This document shows, piece after piece, positions 51,497 through 61,105 of a DNA stretch of 64,000 bases. The stretch comes from Micrasema longulum. Taxonomy: Eukaryota > Arthropoda > Insecta > Trichoptera > Brachycentridae. Numbering within the stretch: the first letter of the stretch is position 1; each line of letters begins with the position of its first letter. The DNA lies in NCBI GenBank assembly GCA_022494885.1, contig JAGVSM010004959.1, positions 1 through 64,000 of the forward strand, given 5' to 3'. The translations under genes and the position numbers were made by a program. The notes under the pieces are model-generated. The model saw only the letters and a program-made list of their open reading frames with translations. It had not been told where the DNA came from and did no database searches.

Positions 51497-54400
51497 GTGA
51501 TCATTGTATTATATTATTACTGGCTTTTACCATCGTGGGATTAGGGAGAAATTATTTATTATACGGCACAAGTGCCTTTTACAATATAAAGTATACAAAG
51601 TAATGAGTTAGTTAGGTATACAAAAATTTAAAAACAATATTAAAACATGGGTATAAAAAGAAAAATAGCAAGAAATATACACCTACATGTATGTATGTCA
51701 GCATACAAAAGATATAAAAAATATAAAATGAATAAACACCAGATCATTAGCATAAGTAGCTTTTGCAAATAATTATTTAATCGTAATTATAGAACATCAT
51801 GAAATATTTATAAAGAGATGATTTGAATACACAGAGACTCGAGTTAAAAATGTCCATATGAGAGGTACACTCGTTTCCTAGTCTGTGTATACGCTGTATT
51901 GGTGAGCGACAAATATAGCTGATTTGAGAGGGGTGACAATAATATAGACTATTTTGTCTAGTTCTACGTGTTGGTACATCAATATTTATTAAATCCGGGA
52001 GTTCGCAATAATCGAATTTAGAATTGATGAGGTCATTTATTTTCCTGTTACCCTCCAGAGTAGGTAAATCCATAAAAGTTTAACAAAGACATATAACAAA
52101 TTAGTTAATTAATTAGTTTTTTTCATTTAACAATCAGAATTTTTCTGATTTACGGTCCTCCAACGACAATAAAGAAATGATCATTGATTCGACAATGGTT
52201 TGAGTATGTCCAAATGTGTCTAGACAGGCTCGATTTCGAGTTATTTAGATCTAAATCTTGAATTTGTCGGTGGTCCTGTGGCCAGTATCGTGGACTCACG
52301 AAGCAAAGGTCTGAGGTTTGAGGTTTGCACCCCGCTCTACCACAAGTTGATTCCTATTTTCTATTAGTGAGTTATTTACAACTCTTCAAAATGGGCACCA
52401 AAATTAAAATATTGGTGTTAATCATAAGAACCCTAATGTTTTTGTCAAATAAAATATATAATGAAATAAACGGCATTAATTAATTGATTTGTTATGTTTA
52501 TTTTATTTATTTATTTATTTACATACACAAGTTTACTGTACATTATTTGAGACATAAGTCCCAACTCCATGGGACTAAAAGTCTTGTATTGAGTTGAGAC
52601 GACCAATTAGTTGACACAGACACATGAGTATATCACCACAAATATAGGATCAGAAACAAAAATTAATTTTAAAAAAAAACATATATGGCACATTAATATG
52701 GTAAACAGTAAACTCAAACATTGCACCAGGTGGATTTATCAACACCTTCTCTAAATTGTTCTTCATCTCTGTTATAATATGTTAATATTAACCAAAACCC
52801 CCTCTACAAGGGGGTTTTGGTTGAATCCATTCCTTGTCCTTGTTTAAGCCAACTTTTTCGCCGAAACCGCAGATGAAGCTCTTTTTACTGGCCGTAATCC
52901 AAACTTCGGTCGGTCACTGTTAGTATTGATTCAATAATACAGGGGCTGCCTTAAATGATGAAATAATTATTTTTTGTTACAAATCGTTTAATTGCTTTTA
53001 AAAATATTCGCCCTTAAGTTTCATGCAGCTTTGCATGCATTCGAACCTCTCGAATCTTGGAGGTGGTATCTCCAAAACGTGGTCTTGGAAGGCTTCAACG
53101 GCCTCTCGAGGTAATGAATATCACTATCCGCAGATTTTGGTTTGACATTTGGGAACTCAAAGAATTCGGCAGTAAGACTTTTATTCTGTTTTTTTACCCT
53201 GAAATAATCAATAAGAATGCAAACATCTCGATTTTACCTCGAATCGAATGAGAAAGCTCGTTGACGGCAAAAACCAAACGAAACTTATGTTCTGACACTC
53301 TTGCCAATGTATTTTTTGTTTGTTTCAGTTTATAAAAACCGAGCAAATAAATCCATTCATTTGCGACGGATGCATCCAAAAGTTGATCAGTGCTTTATAT
53401 TTTCAAAGAGATATTCTCAAGTCAAGAAAGATTCTAACTGACATAACTCTGAAGAATACAGAATCACAGAAAGAGCGTAAGTCTCCATTTGATTTTATTT
53501 TTTGCAACTGTTTGTACAATACACGTGGAGCATTACACAAACACTTAAAATTGTTGGAAGTAGATAAATAAATCATTCTTAAACCATGCACAGAAACCCC
53601 ACTGCACATCTCTTCAATTATTTATTTCAAGCCTGATACTCCACCCTGATGCTGCAAAAACAATTAAAAATTAATACAACCTTAGGTTAAAGAGGATTGG
53701 TCTACTACTTGGTTAAAGTGAACAATCTACTTCCATTAGCTATAAGGACAATTAGTAAGTACTTACAATGTAAAGTTGCTATTTAGAAATTGATTTTTAT
53801 TTATTTATTTTTTAATAAAGGAGTTACATATTTTTTGCCTTGCTTATTATGTACAAGGCTTATAGTAACTGCAATATGTATGTTCCGTCTAATTTTTAAA
53901 CTATAGTGTGAGGATCTGGTGGTGGAGATTCATACAGGAGAAGCCGGACTATTGAAGCAGATCTTCCGTTCCGCTTTGAGAGCGTTCGGCATTTTGTGTC
54001 CTATTTCAATTTATTTCAACAATCGCCTTTACTATTTTTACCATGTATGATATTACCTCATGTGATAAATCCTTATGTCTTATTACTGTTACGATATTAT
54101 CTAGGTCCTCATCCAGACTTCTTTTTCATTGCCTTGAATTCCGCAGTGGCCTCTTATCTGTGATCTGGATTAAGATTATTATTATTATTATCAGTGATTA
54201 AGATTAAGAAATGGATAGTGGAGGTGGGTTGCGCACGTATTGATGAGTGGATCAAGCCAAATAGTTACAATTTTGTGTCCTGTTTGTGAAATTTGGTCGA
54301 CAGGTCTATATGAATTTTTTTGTTTTTTATGATTATTTTAGTTTAAGATGATAATTAGGTTAATTGGATTAGTTACGTTTTTATTTTTGTTGTTATGTTT

Positions 54401-57400
54401 ATTTTTTTATTATTTATTTATTCAAATTTTTTGCTTACTAACTATAATAAATAATAAAAATAATGTGACCTCACTGGGGTTTCCCGTGTCGAGGACACTT
54501 AACAATATACTTTTAAAAAATTACATTTGAGAATAAACAAAGAAGACTAACTTAAAAAAACGAAGATAATTAACAAATATTCAGACAGTTTTAAAAACAA
54601 GGTATTTATATAACACACAATGAAAATAACAAAAACCTAACATAAGCTATACACTTGTAAAGCAGTTGATTCAATATTGGTATTGGCAAATGAGACAATC
54701 CATTTTACTTTTACCTAGCTCCACTATCCATTTTTTTATAGCCTTTTTAAACATTTTCTCGTTACTAATTTTAATAGATTAATAGATTTTAATAGATTTT
54801 AATAGATAGTGGAAGTAGGTTATAGATTTTAATTGAATAATACTCAAAATCCCTTTGTTCAAAAGCGGTGTTAGTTTGTATTTGTTTAAGTTGTCTATGT
54901 GTTGAGGATCTAGTGATTATATTATTTGTATGTGATGTATTGTGGGGTTATGTCTTTCATTTGAGTAAGAGTAGTTTTTGAATCTATAAGTGAGTATTGT
55001 TTTAGCGTATAATTGTTTTGGTGTCATAAGTTGTGATTTATGGAATATTTCTTCAGTAGATATCTGTATCGGGACTCTGAGTATTATTTTAAGTATGGAT
55101 TTTTGTGCAACAAATACACTATTTAAAACTGTGTCACTCGCACCACCCCAACCGATTATACCGTACTCCAAAATTGATCGGCGCAATGCGAAATAAATCT
55201 TTAAAAGTTCATGTACATTAATTATATTTCGAATTAACTATGTTCAATAACTAATTTAAGGCATGTTTCACTTAATGTTAAATGTTTCCCTCGGCACGGG
55301 ACACCCCAGTGTATTCTGTTTAAAAAAAATAATACAAACATAGTAAAAGTATAAATAAATGAAAAAAATGTATAAAAATTTGTAATCGGGGCCCTGGTGC
55401 CTCAAAAGTAGATTAGTAAAATCAACATTATACAAAGTGTTTTTATATACAAACCATTTTTAATTTTTTGTTCGACAGATAAAGCAAACATTGATTCTGA
55501 GGAAGAAAATGACAACACAACCCCATTTGTTGATGACATCTCAAACAAAATTGATAATTTTAAACCCCCAGAAATTACATCCCTTCCTTATACGCTCGAC
55601 AGGTCAAATTTCACGTGCGCAAAATGCAACGTCCAGTTCACATCTTACAAAGAACTGGCTTCTCACATGCCCGAACACCGTCCCAACCGCATTTGCGAAG
55701 TTTGCGGAAAAATATGCGTGTCCGTCAAAAGTTTATTTTTTCATCTCAAAACGCACTCCGAGCAGAGATACAAATGTACCCAATGCCACAAAGAGTTCAA
55801 GACTAAACGCTATTTACTGACGCACGAAAGAGTGACGCACCAGGGAAGTCGCTTGAAATTTAAATGCAAAAGTTGCGAGGAAGTTTTTCTGACGTATAAC
55901 GCACGAGTGAAACACATGGTCGAGAAGCACCAAATGGAGGACAAAATGTACAAATGTAACCAATGCACATGTCGATACAGGTGACATTTATTTATTGAAA
56001 TTCTTAAGTCGCACACCTGCGGTAGTTGCTGATAGGACACGTGCTGTTAGTAGCTAACATTAACGTGCATGTCGGTTTTGTGCAACTACTATGGTGGAGG
56101 TGTATAGCTAGTATAGATTTCCTAAGAATGAATTATTTTTCACATTGCGAAAATAATTCAGTTGTATCCTCAACTCTTAAAAGACTGTGGTAAATAATCC
56201 CTTTGCGAGCAGTGATGTAACATTGTGTTACAACTAGTAAGAGACGGAATATTCTAAAGTTCAGACGTTTGAGAGAAAAAAACATGGAGACATACTGTTT
56301 AATAATTATTTTTCCATAATTTATGCAAATGAACGTATAATTTAGCCTTGTTATAGCAAAATAAATTAAAAATCATAAATACTCCGCTCATACTACGCGC
56401 GTGCGTCCCCCATCACTGTCATCAACCGACTGAAGACTGAATTTGTTTTATTTATTTATTTATTTATTAACGGACATTGTCCATGTATACAATTTATAAG
56501 GTTTAAATATTACAATAAAAGAGTAGTTTAAAACATTTAAAGAAAAAAGAAAGAAGCATTGACAAACATAGGGACATCGAGACAAGATCTGAACTATTTA
56601 TTTAGTGCTCGTTTAAATCGTTGTAAACCTAAACCAAAAAAGTCCAGATCCTGTCTTGAGTTAACAATACGACAAAGGCGGGTCATTGGAGAATTTAGGC
56701 CATAGTTTGTTCTATGCTGATCGATGAACAGTACTTCATTGTTTCTCAATCTACGAGTCGGAATATTGAATTTTACTTGTCCCAGTAATGATGGAACATC
56801 GATTATACCATTTAGTATGCCGAACATATATATGGAGTCAATATTAGTTCTACGTTTTTGTAAACTAGAAATATTTAACATTGACTCTATTTCAGCATAA
56901 GAATAATTATCTCTCTCTAGTCCAAGCATCCACGCTATTTACACATCACCCGCTATAGAACAGCGTATCTGTCTTCTTTGCTATGAGTTCTATCCTTGTG
57001 CTCTCTCTTATACAGATGTATTGCTGAATTAGCGGACATTCATTCCTTTATTTTTTGTATTAACATCCAGCTTATTAACAAATTTTACTTTCCAAATCTG
57101 GTGTGAAAATGCCCATTTGAAGATTGGAAAAAATACGAGAGATATGTCAAGTCTTGTGTCCTATGTCAACTAGTGTGCCATCACAGCCACACAAGAGTTA
57201 ATATAGCTACCTACTGAAACAAGATTTTCAGCTTCTGTTCGTTTTTCAGCCGAAACGGAAACTAATTTAAACAAGTTAAAAATCTTTAAATTTATTTCAA
57301 CAGAGAGGGAAAAAGTTTTCGAGAAGGGAATATGGAAGTCTAGGCATTTACAGGGCTTATGACCTGTCATTGGCTGGTTTAAGTGGCCACTTTACACACT

Positions 57401-58415
57401 GTGTAACATTCACCATTCTGCCCATGTTTGAACATCCACATTTCCTCAACTCTTCCATCTGTCCAGCCAATGACAGGTCATAAGCCCTGTAAATGCCTAG
57501 ACTTCCATATTCCCTTCTCAAAATATTTTTTTCCCTCTGTTGAAATAAATTTAAATATGAACAACTCCCTAGGGAGGAAATCCAGCCAGTCTGCAAGCAT
57601 TTGGACATAATCAAACATTGTTGAATTACTACCTGGTAAAGGAAGAAGTATAAAAATTGGAAATTGTTTCCAGGCGTTGCCTAGTAGGTGATTTGGTTCA
57701 GCCGGATGAATCTCACCCACGTGATAAAGGTTTCAGCTCTTTCACTTCACAAAAAGTCAACAGATGGAAGAGTTGAGGAAATGTGGATGTTCAAACATGG
57801 GCAGAATGGTGAATGTTACACAGTGTGTAAAGTGGCCACTTAAACCAGCCACTGACAGGTCATAAGCCCTGCAAATGCCTAGACTTCCATATTCCCTTCT
57901 CGAAAACTTTTTCCCTCTCTGTTGAAATAAATTTAAATATGAACAACTCCCTAGGGAGGAAATCCAGCCAGTCTGCAAGCATTTGGACATAATCAAACAT
58001 TGTTGAAGTTAAAAATCAGTTAAAAATGCTTAAAATTAGGCTAATTACGCATAATACAGCGCTACCTGGCGGGTATTTTACCAACGAAAATTATATACAA
58101 GATAAAGGTTACAGGCCCCGTGAATTCCTAGACTTCCATATTAATAAAGAATCTCTTTTCAGGCTCGGCAGCCATTTGCGCGCACACGTCAGGAGCGTGC
58201 ACTCGCACGAGAAGCAGCACACGTGCCAGGAGTGCGGGCGATCGTTCTTCTCGCGCAGATCGCTGACGGAGCACCTCGTCCGCCACACGGGAGACAGAAA
58301 GTTTTCCTGCGAGACGTGCCACAAGGCGTTCGGCAGGAAGCGGTCGCTCAAGCTGCATTTGGCGACTCATCTACGCACGCGGGACATGTCTTCGCACAAG
58401 CGAGATCGCTTATAG
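51326..58415 (+). CDS. ZAD-C2H2 zinc-finger protein, four exons, 357 residues
   Basis: This is a predicted nuclear DNA-binding transcription factor of the insect ZAD (zinc-finger-associated domain) class. Exons 51326-51496, 53329-53476, 55479-55980 and 58163-58415 join through GT-AG introns with consistent phases (0, 1, 2) into 358 codons including stop. The ZAD zinc ligands are C21/C24 in exon 1 and C69/C72 in exon 2 (FICDGC). ZADs mediate dimerisation in characterised proteins. An acidic linker (DSEEENDN) follows. Seven C2H2 fingers occupy roughly residues 145-345: four complete in exon 3, the fifth split by intron 3 (YKCNQC | LRAHVRSVH) and restored with exact C-x2-C-x12-H-x4-H spacing, and two in exon 4, the first with an HTGD linker. 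Exon 4 is far richer in GC than exons 1-3. The DNA target and biological role cannot be read from sequence. No orthologue name is offered, because this family expands by lineage-specific duplication. All introns are filled with repeats. Confidence 0.93.
51540..52078 (-). mobile_element. LINE in intron 1: RT C-terminus and 3' UTR
   Basis: The minus frame 52073-51777 reads FDYCELPDLINIDVPTRRTR, SLYYCHPSQISYICRSPIQR and GNECTSHMDIFNSSLCVFKS, the end of a Jockey-like RT related to 23410-23610. A UTR with TGCCGTATAATAAATAATTT closes it at about 51545. Confidence 0.85.
52190..52255 (+). repeat. Repeat family A scrap (intron 1)
   Basis: CAATGGTTTGAGTATGTCCA and GACAGGCTCGATTTC are a diverged arm. 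Confidence 0.7.
52258..52445 (+). mobile_element. SINE family 2, intron 1
   Basis: GGTGGTCCTGTGGCCAGTAT head, an internal duplication of GAGGTTTG that disrupts the B box, and body TAGTGAGTTATTTACAACTC. Confidence 0.78.
52498..52726 (-). mobile_element. LINE 3' UTR, intron 1
   Basis: TTTATTTATTTATTTACATA tail, then GAGACATAAGTCCCAACTCC; matches 26536-26690. Confidence 0.7.
52727..52870 (-). repeat. Repeat family B fragment with snap-back hairpin
   Basis: The normal sequence around CTCCCCAGGGAG is replaced by a perfect 14-bp stem (AACCAAAACCCCCT and complement, 5-nt loop) at 52789-52822. The flanks TATAATATGTTAATATTAA and TTGAATCCATTCCTTGTCC are ordinary family B. Confidence 0.8.
52905..53165 (-). 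pseudogene. Tc1/mariner-type transposase, C-terminal fragment, intron 1
   Basis: The minus frame reads LPREAVEAFQDHVLEIPPPR and FERFECMQSCMKLKGEYF-stop, like the C-termini 'WFKRM.KCI...GEYFEK' of mariner-type transposases. A possible TIR CAGGGGCTGCCTTAAATG is at 52942-52960. The catalytic region is not present. Confidence 0.6.
53329..53476 (+). CDS. ZAD zinc-finger gene exon 2 (second half of ZAD)
   Basis: Acceptor TTGTTTCAG, donor GAGC|GTAAGT. It encodes KTEQINPFICDGCIQKLISA and then LYFQRDILKSRKIL, the second CxxC pair and the long closing helix of the ZAD. 148 nt, so it leaves one base of a codon. Confidence 0.92.
53570..54395. other. Intron 2, left part, mostly unassigned
   Basis: A T/A-rich run at 53795-53820 looks like a LINE tail (minus). 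The rest shows no gene or TIR. Confidence 0.4.
54396..54725 (-). mobile_element. LINE 3' UTR (family J3), intron 2
   Basis: Tail near 54410-54425, CACTGGGGTTTCCCGTGTCG, GAGAATAAACAAAGAAGACT, and upstream TGGTATTGGCAAATGAGACA, shared with 61110-61320 plus 61740-61860. Confidence 0.78.
54830..55190 (-). mobile_element. Jockey-like LINE RT fragment, intron 2
   Basis: The minus frame 55186-54917 reads RRSILEYGIIGWGGASDTVL and SVFVAQKSILKIILRVPIQI, then LMTPKQLYAKTILTYRF. An 89-codon open run shows low decay. Confidence 0.85.
55191..55478. other. Intron 2, right part
   Basis: At 55280-55310 a scrap of LINE 3' UTR (CCCTCGGCACGGGACACCCC) is present. The polypyrimidine stretch before the acceptor at 55478 looks normal. 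Confidence 0.4.
55479..55980 (+). CDS. ZAD zinc-finger gene exon 3 (linker and fingers 1-4 and half of 5)
   Basis: Acceptor TTCGACAG, donor TACAG|GTGACA, 502 nt. It has an acidic linker and then FTCAKCNVQFTSYKELASH, ICEVCGKICVSVKSLFFH, YKCTQCHKEFKTKRYLLTH and FKCKSCEEVFLTYNARVKH. The exon ends inside finger 5 after YKCNQCTCRY. Confidence 0.94.
56400..57205 (-). repeat. Penelope-linked block (complement of 30475-30780), split by LINE
   Basis: 56400-56448 and 56941-57205 together are the complement of 30475-30780 (CACTGTCATCAACCGACTGA; CACCAGATTTGGAAAGTAAA on the minus strand). The uninterrupted copy at 30 kb shows the original joint. Confidence 0.8.
56449..56940 (-). mobile_element. Jockey-like LINE, RT C-terminus with TAAA tail
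   Basis: The minus frame 56929-56594 reads MLGLERDNYSYAEIESMLNI, EVLFIDQHRTNYGLNSPMTR and RQDLDFFGLGLQRFKRALNK-stop. Tail TAAATAAATA at 56449-56475 after CGGACATTGTCCATG. 5'-truncated insertion of about 490 bp. Confidence 0.88.
57285..58005. repeat. Repeat family A, best copy: inverted arm and 382-bp tandem
   Basis: A plus arm (57285-57462) faces minus monomers (57463-58005). The palindrome CTCCCTAGGGAG recurs at 57565 and 57947, a 382-bp period. The two tandem ends are nearly identical, so the duplication is recent. Monomer order on the minus strand: CTCCCTAGGGAG, GTCTGCAAGCATTTGGACAT, CAGGCGTTGCCTAGTAGG, GATGAATCTCACCCACGTGA, AAAGTGGCCACTTAAACCAG, GACAGGTCATAAGCCCTG. Confidence 0.92.
58163..58415 (+). 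CDS. ZAD zinc-finger gene exon 4 (end of finger 5, fingers 6-7, stop)
   Basis: Acceptor CTCTTTTCAG. It encodes LGSHLRAHVRSVH (closing finger 5), HTCQECGRSFFSRRSLTEH and FSCETCHKAFGRKRSLKLH, then a basic tail ending HKRDRL-TAG (58413-58415). GC at third positions is very high compared with exons 1-3. Confidence 0.93.
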
Positions 58416-58484
58416 CGCGTGCAAAGAAGTACGTGAAAGAATATTATTATTAGTTATAAGCCGTCAGCCTTTGCTGATGGGCCT

Positions 58485-58597
58485 ATCGATCGTTGCGCGG
58501 TATGATCGATAATTCTGAGATTATGATGAGCATTGGTTTGTATGTTCCTGATACAGATTGTTCCTAAGACAGATTGTTTCATATTCCAATAACCCTT
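58485..58597 (+). mobile_element. LINE fragment, same family as the one nested in mariner
   Basis: CGTTGCGCGGTATGATCGAT and ATGATGAGCATTGGTTTGTA match 34415-34520 in the IIDNPEIMRSIGFYVP block. It lies just behind the zinc-finger gene's stop and could be part of its 3' UTR. Confidence 0.65.
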
Positions 58598-59055
58598 TCT
58601 TAATCTTATCAGTTAAACTTGACTTCGCCATCAATTTTTCATCATCGTAACCCTGTCATACATTGATTTCCCACACATTCGTCTAAGAGATCGCATTTCA
58701 ACCGCGTTCACTCGGCTTTCATCCTTCCTCTGCCAGTTCCATGTTTCACTTCCACACATAAGTGTTGGGACTAAAACTCCGTTGTGCACTGCCAGTTTAG
58801 CTTCGATTGACATATTTTATTAGAAATTACTGTGCTTAGTGCTCCGTTCATTTTGTTGCCCGCATTCACTCTTCTTTCAACATCTTTTTCTACTCTTCCA
58901 TCTCTTGAAAACATGCTTCCCAGATACACAAATTCTTCTACTTGCTCGAGACATTCGTTGTTTACATTTATTATGCAGTCAGTAACCTCACTATCCCTTA
59001 TCAGCTTCCAGTTATGACCCTGTAAATTTGTGTTGGGATTTAATTGATACATCTC
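58598..59055 (-). mobile_element. RTE-like LINE fragment
   Basis: The minus frames read CLEQVEEFVYLGSMFSRDGR, VEKDVERRVNAGNKMNGAL, then after a shift AKLAVHNGVLVPTLMCGSET and MRSLRRMCGKS. Closest sister: 11565-12250. Confidence 0.88.
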
Positions 59056-59390
59056 ATGCAGGGGGCAGTCCTAGTAATTATTGAGTATCTTATAAGTTTC
59101 TATCAAGTCCCTTATCTTCCGTCATTCTTCCAATGAAGTTCTAGTGCTTTTAATCTACGGTGGTAGGGACTCCTTTTGTGTAATTTGGGGATTTTCGTAG
59201 CACTTCTTTGGAATGCAGCTCGATGTCTTTAGTAAAGAAGAGACTCCATACTCCAGGATGAAGAGGATCGGGCCAAGGACTGAACCTTGCGGGACCCCAC
59301 TGAGTATGTTATGTCCTGTAGATAAGGTGTTGCCTTTTTTGGCTTGAATGATACGATTGTTCAAGAAAGCTTCACTACGTCTTAGTAGTT
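59056..59390 (-). mobile_element. Non-LTR RT palm fragment
   Basis: The minus frame 59364-59155 includes SGVPQGSVLGPILFIL, the conserved fingers/palm block of Jockey-clade polymerases. It breaks off shortly after. Confidence 0.8.
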
Positions 59391-59441
59391 TAATATTAAC
59401 ATATTACAACAGAGATGAAGAACACTTAATACAAGGTAATT
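59391..59441 (+). repeat. Repeat family B scrap
   Basis: AATATTAACATATTACAACA and GAGATGAAGAACACTTAAT match the B arm. Confidence 0.8.
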
Positions 59442-59615
59442 TATTTATTTATTTGACGGATTTATGCAGTCCATTCTAACGATGGTAAATACAATTTCTT
59501 TTAATAAATACAGGCACTAATAAAATAAAATACAACTAAATAAAATTAAAGCTAGGACAAAAAAAATAAAAATTACTACCTCAAGACAAGATCCAATCTA
59601 TCTTAGTTAATTTTT
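59442..59615 (-). mobile_element. LINE 3' UTR-like tail
   Basis: TTTATTTATTTATTTGACGG at the left looks like a tail complement. The rest is A-rich. Confidence 0.45.
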
Positions 59616-59936
59616 ACCGTGTCGCAGTCGGCAATAGGCCCATTTCTATTAGTTTTTGTAGTATGTAGTGCTGGGAACCATGTTGAGTTTGATTTAAGCC
59701 CGTCGTCTTTGTTTATGTTATTTGGGTGTCTGTGTATTTCAATTGCCTCTTTTATTATTCGTGCACTGTAATTACTGGATTTTTATAAAATTTTCAGTTC
59801 GAAGGCGAAAAAATGTCCGGTGTCTATAAAGTGTTCCGCTATTGCAGATTTTTCAGGGTGCCCAAGTTTACACGCTCTTTTGTGTTTGTCATTCCTTTTC
59901 TTCGCTGTGCGCCCTGTTTGCCGACTGCGACACGGT
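59616..59936 (-). pseudogene. Penelope-like GIY-YIG endonuclease remnant within perfect 19-bp inverted repeat
   Basis: The minus frame reads RQTGRTAKKRNDKHKRACK, LGHPEKSAIAEHFIDTGHFF, then (after one stop) SNYSARIIKEAIEIHRHPNN and FPAL. This is the middle and end of the GIY-YIG endonuclease domain of Penelope-like polymerases (QTGR, then AEH...TGH, then R..KEAIEI). The GIY and YIG tyrosines themselves are absent. The fragment is bounded exactly by ACCGTGTCGCAGTCGGCAA (59616-59634) and its complement (59918-59936). Confidence 0.85.
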
Positions 59937-60010
59937 ACAAATTACTAGTACTTAAACACATTTTTTTTTATACAAAACACTTTCTCTGAAGTTTTCTATA
60001 CAGACAGTTT

Positions 60011-60048
60011 CCCTGAACATGGCTCCTCAATGGTAGCCGAAACGTCGG
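60011..60048 (+). ncRNA. Hammerhead-like motif, Penelope family 2
   Basis: CUGAACA (consensus CUGAnGA, one change), stem GGCU/AGCC enclosing 10 nt, GAAA, CGUCGG. It lies 75 bp from, and in opposite orientation to, the GIY-YIG remnant. Confidence 0.5.
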
Positions 60049-60204
60049 AACAAATCCAACACACAAGGTATCACCCAAAAAAGAAACATATTAATTTAAC
60101 AGCATTTGTAAATATTTTTAATAAAAAAATTGTAATTAGGTATTTTTATGGATGTAGTCTCTCCAGTGGTCCAAAGTCACATTCTAGAGTGTCCAGTGTA
60201 CTTT

Positions 60205-60735
60205 ATTTATCAACAATATTTTGATTTTGTCCAAATTTTTGTAGACAAGGACTGGATTTAACTCCCTGGGGAGCTGTTAATATTAACATATTACAACAGA
60301 TATGAAGAACATTCAAGAGAAGGCAATATGGAAGTCTAGGCATCTACAGGGCTTATGACCTGTCAATGGCTGGTTTAAGTGGCCACTTTACACACTGTGC
60401 AACATTCACCATTCCGCCTATATTTGAACATATATAACTCAAAATATTGTTGATAAATTACCTGGTCCATGAAGAAGTATAGAAATTGAAAAAATAATAT
60501 TTTCAGGCGTTGCCTAGTATGTAGGTGAAATAATTCAATTAGATGAATCTCACCCGCATAAATAAAGGTTTCAGCTCTTTAACTTCACAAACATCAACAG
60601 ATGAAAGAATTGAAGGAATATAGATGTTCAAATATAGGCGGAATGGTGAACGTTGCACAGTGTGTAAAGTGGCCACTTAAACCACCTTGTTTATAATAAT
60701 TTTGACTAACTCAAAATACTGTTGATAGTTTTAGG
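60205..60735. repeat. Repeat family B, inverted pair of near-complete units
   Basis: The plus unit 60205-60438 (CAATATTTTGATTTTGTCC ... CACCATTCCGCCTATATTTG) is followed by a minus unit 60439-60735 with complementary core (AAGTGGCCACTTAAACCACC). The two arms share the unusual CCGCC variant, so they are recently derived from one another. Confidence 0.88.
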
Positions 60736-60739
60736 ACAT

Positions 60740-60985
60740 ACGTTTTTCGTACGTCAATAAAAATTTTTTGAAAAAGGAAAATCATAGACTCAGATGCGAT
60801 TTAAGGTAATGTATATTTTCACAACTCTATAGTTTTATATAATCATCATTTTTAATTTATATTTCAAAGGGATCCAACAGAATGAACAGCGCCCATAGCT
60901 TTGACATCGGCAGCCCAAATACTCTAAAACTCTGCATTAGCCCTGCAAAAAATGTGTTGCTTATTTATGTGTATCTGTTGACAAA
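60740..60985. other. No gene seen
   Basis: Short single-copy stretch with a GC patch around 60870-60950 (AACAGCGCCCATAGCTTTGA) resembling a decayed reading frame. Not assigned. Confidence 0.3.
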
Positions 60986-61105
60986 TCCATATATATAAAA
61001 GGTATTGTTCGTATGTGTGTCCTCGATTGACTAAAAAATTACTCGACCGATTTACGTGCGGTTTTTTGCAAAGCAACGAACTTTGCTCTGGGCATGTTTT
61101 TAGTT
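60985..61105 (+). mobile_element. Helitron-like 5' end
   Basis: TCCATATATATAAAAGGTAT, TCGTATGTGTGTCCTCGATT and CTCGACCGATTTACGTGCGG follow the common 5' end of insect Helitrons (TC, TATATATAAAA, then 'ACTGGACCGATTT..TGCGGTTTT'). A 3' hairpin-CTRR end was not found. The complement of its core is at 1630-1649. Confidence 0.55.

Larger units (their letters stand above)
55981..58162. other. Intron 3 of the ZAD gene, filled with repeats
   Basis: In order it holds: a Penelope-like 3' UTR scrap (56040-56105, TGTGCAACTACTATGGTGGA), the minus PLE-linked block split by a LINE (56400-57205), and repeat A copies (57285-58005). No coding sequence of the gene was found inside. Confidence 0.7.

Noticed and set aside
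58109..58370. Two 80-residue minus-strand frames over the last zinc-finger exon
   Set aside because: Antisense shadows of the GC-rich exon 4.
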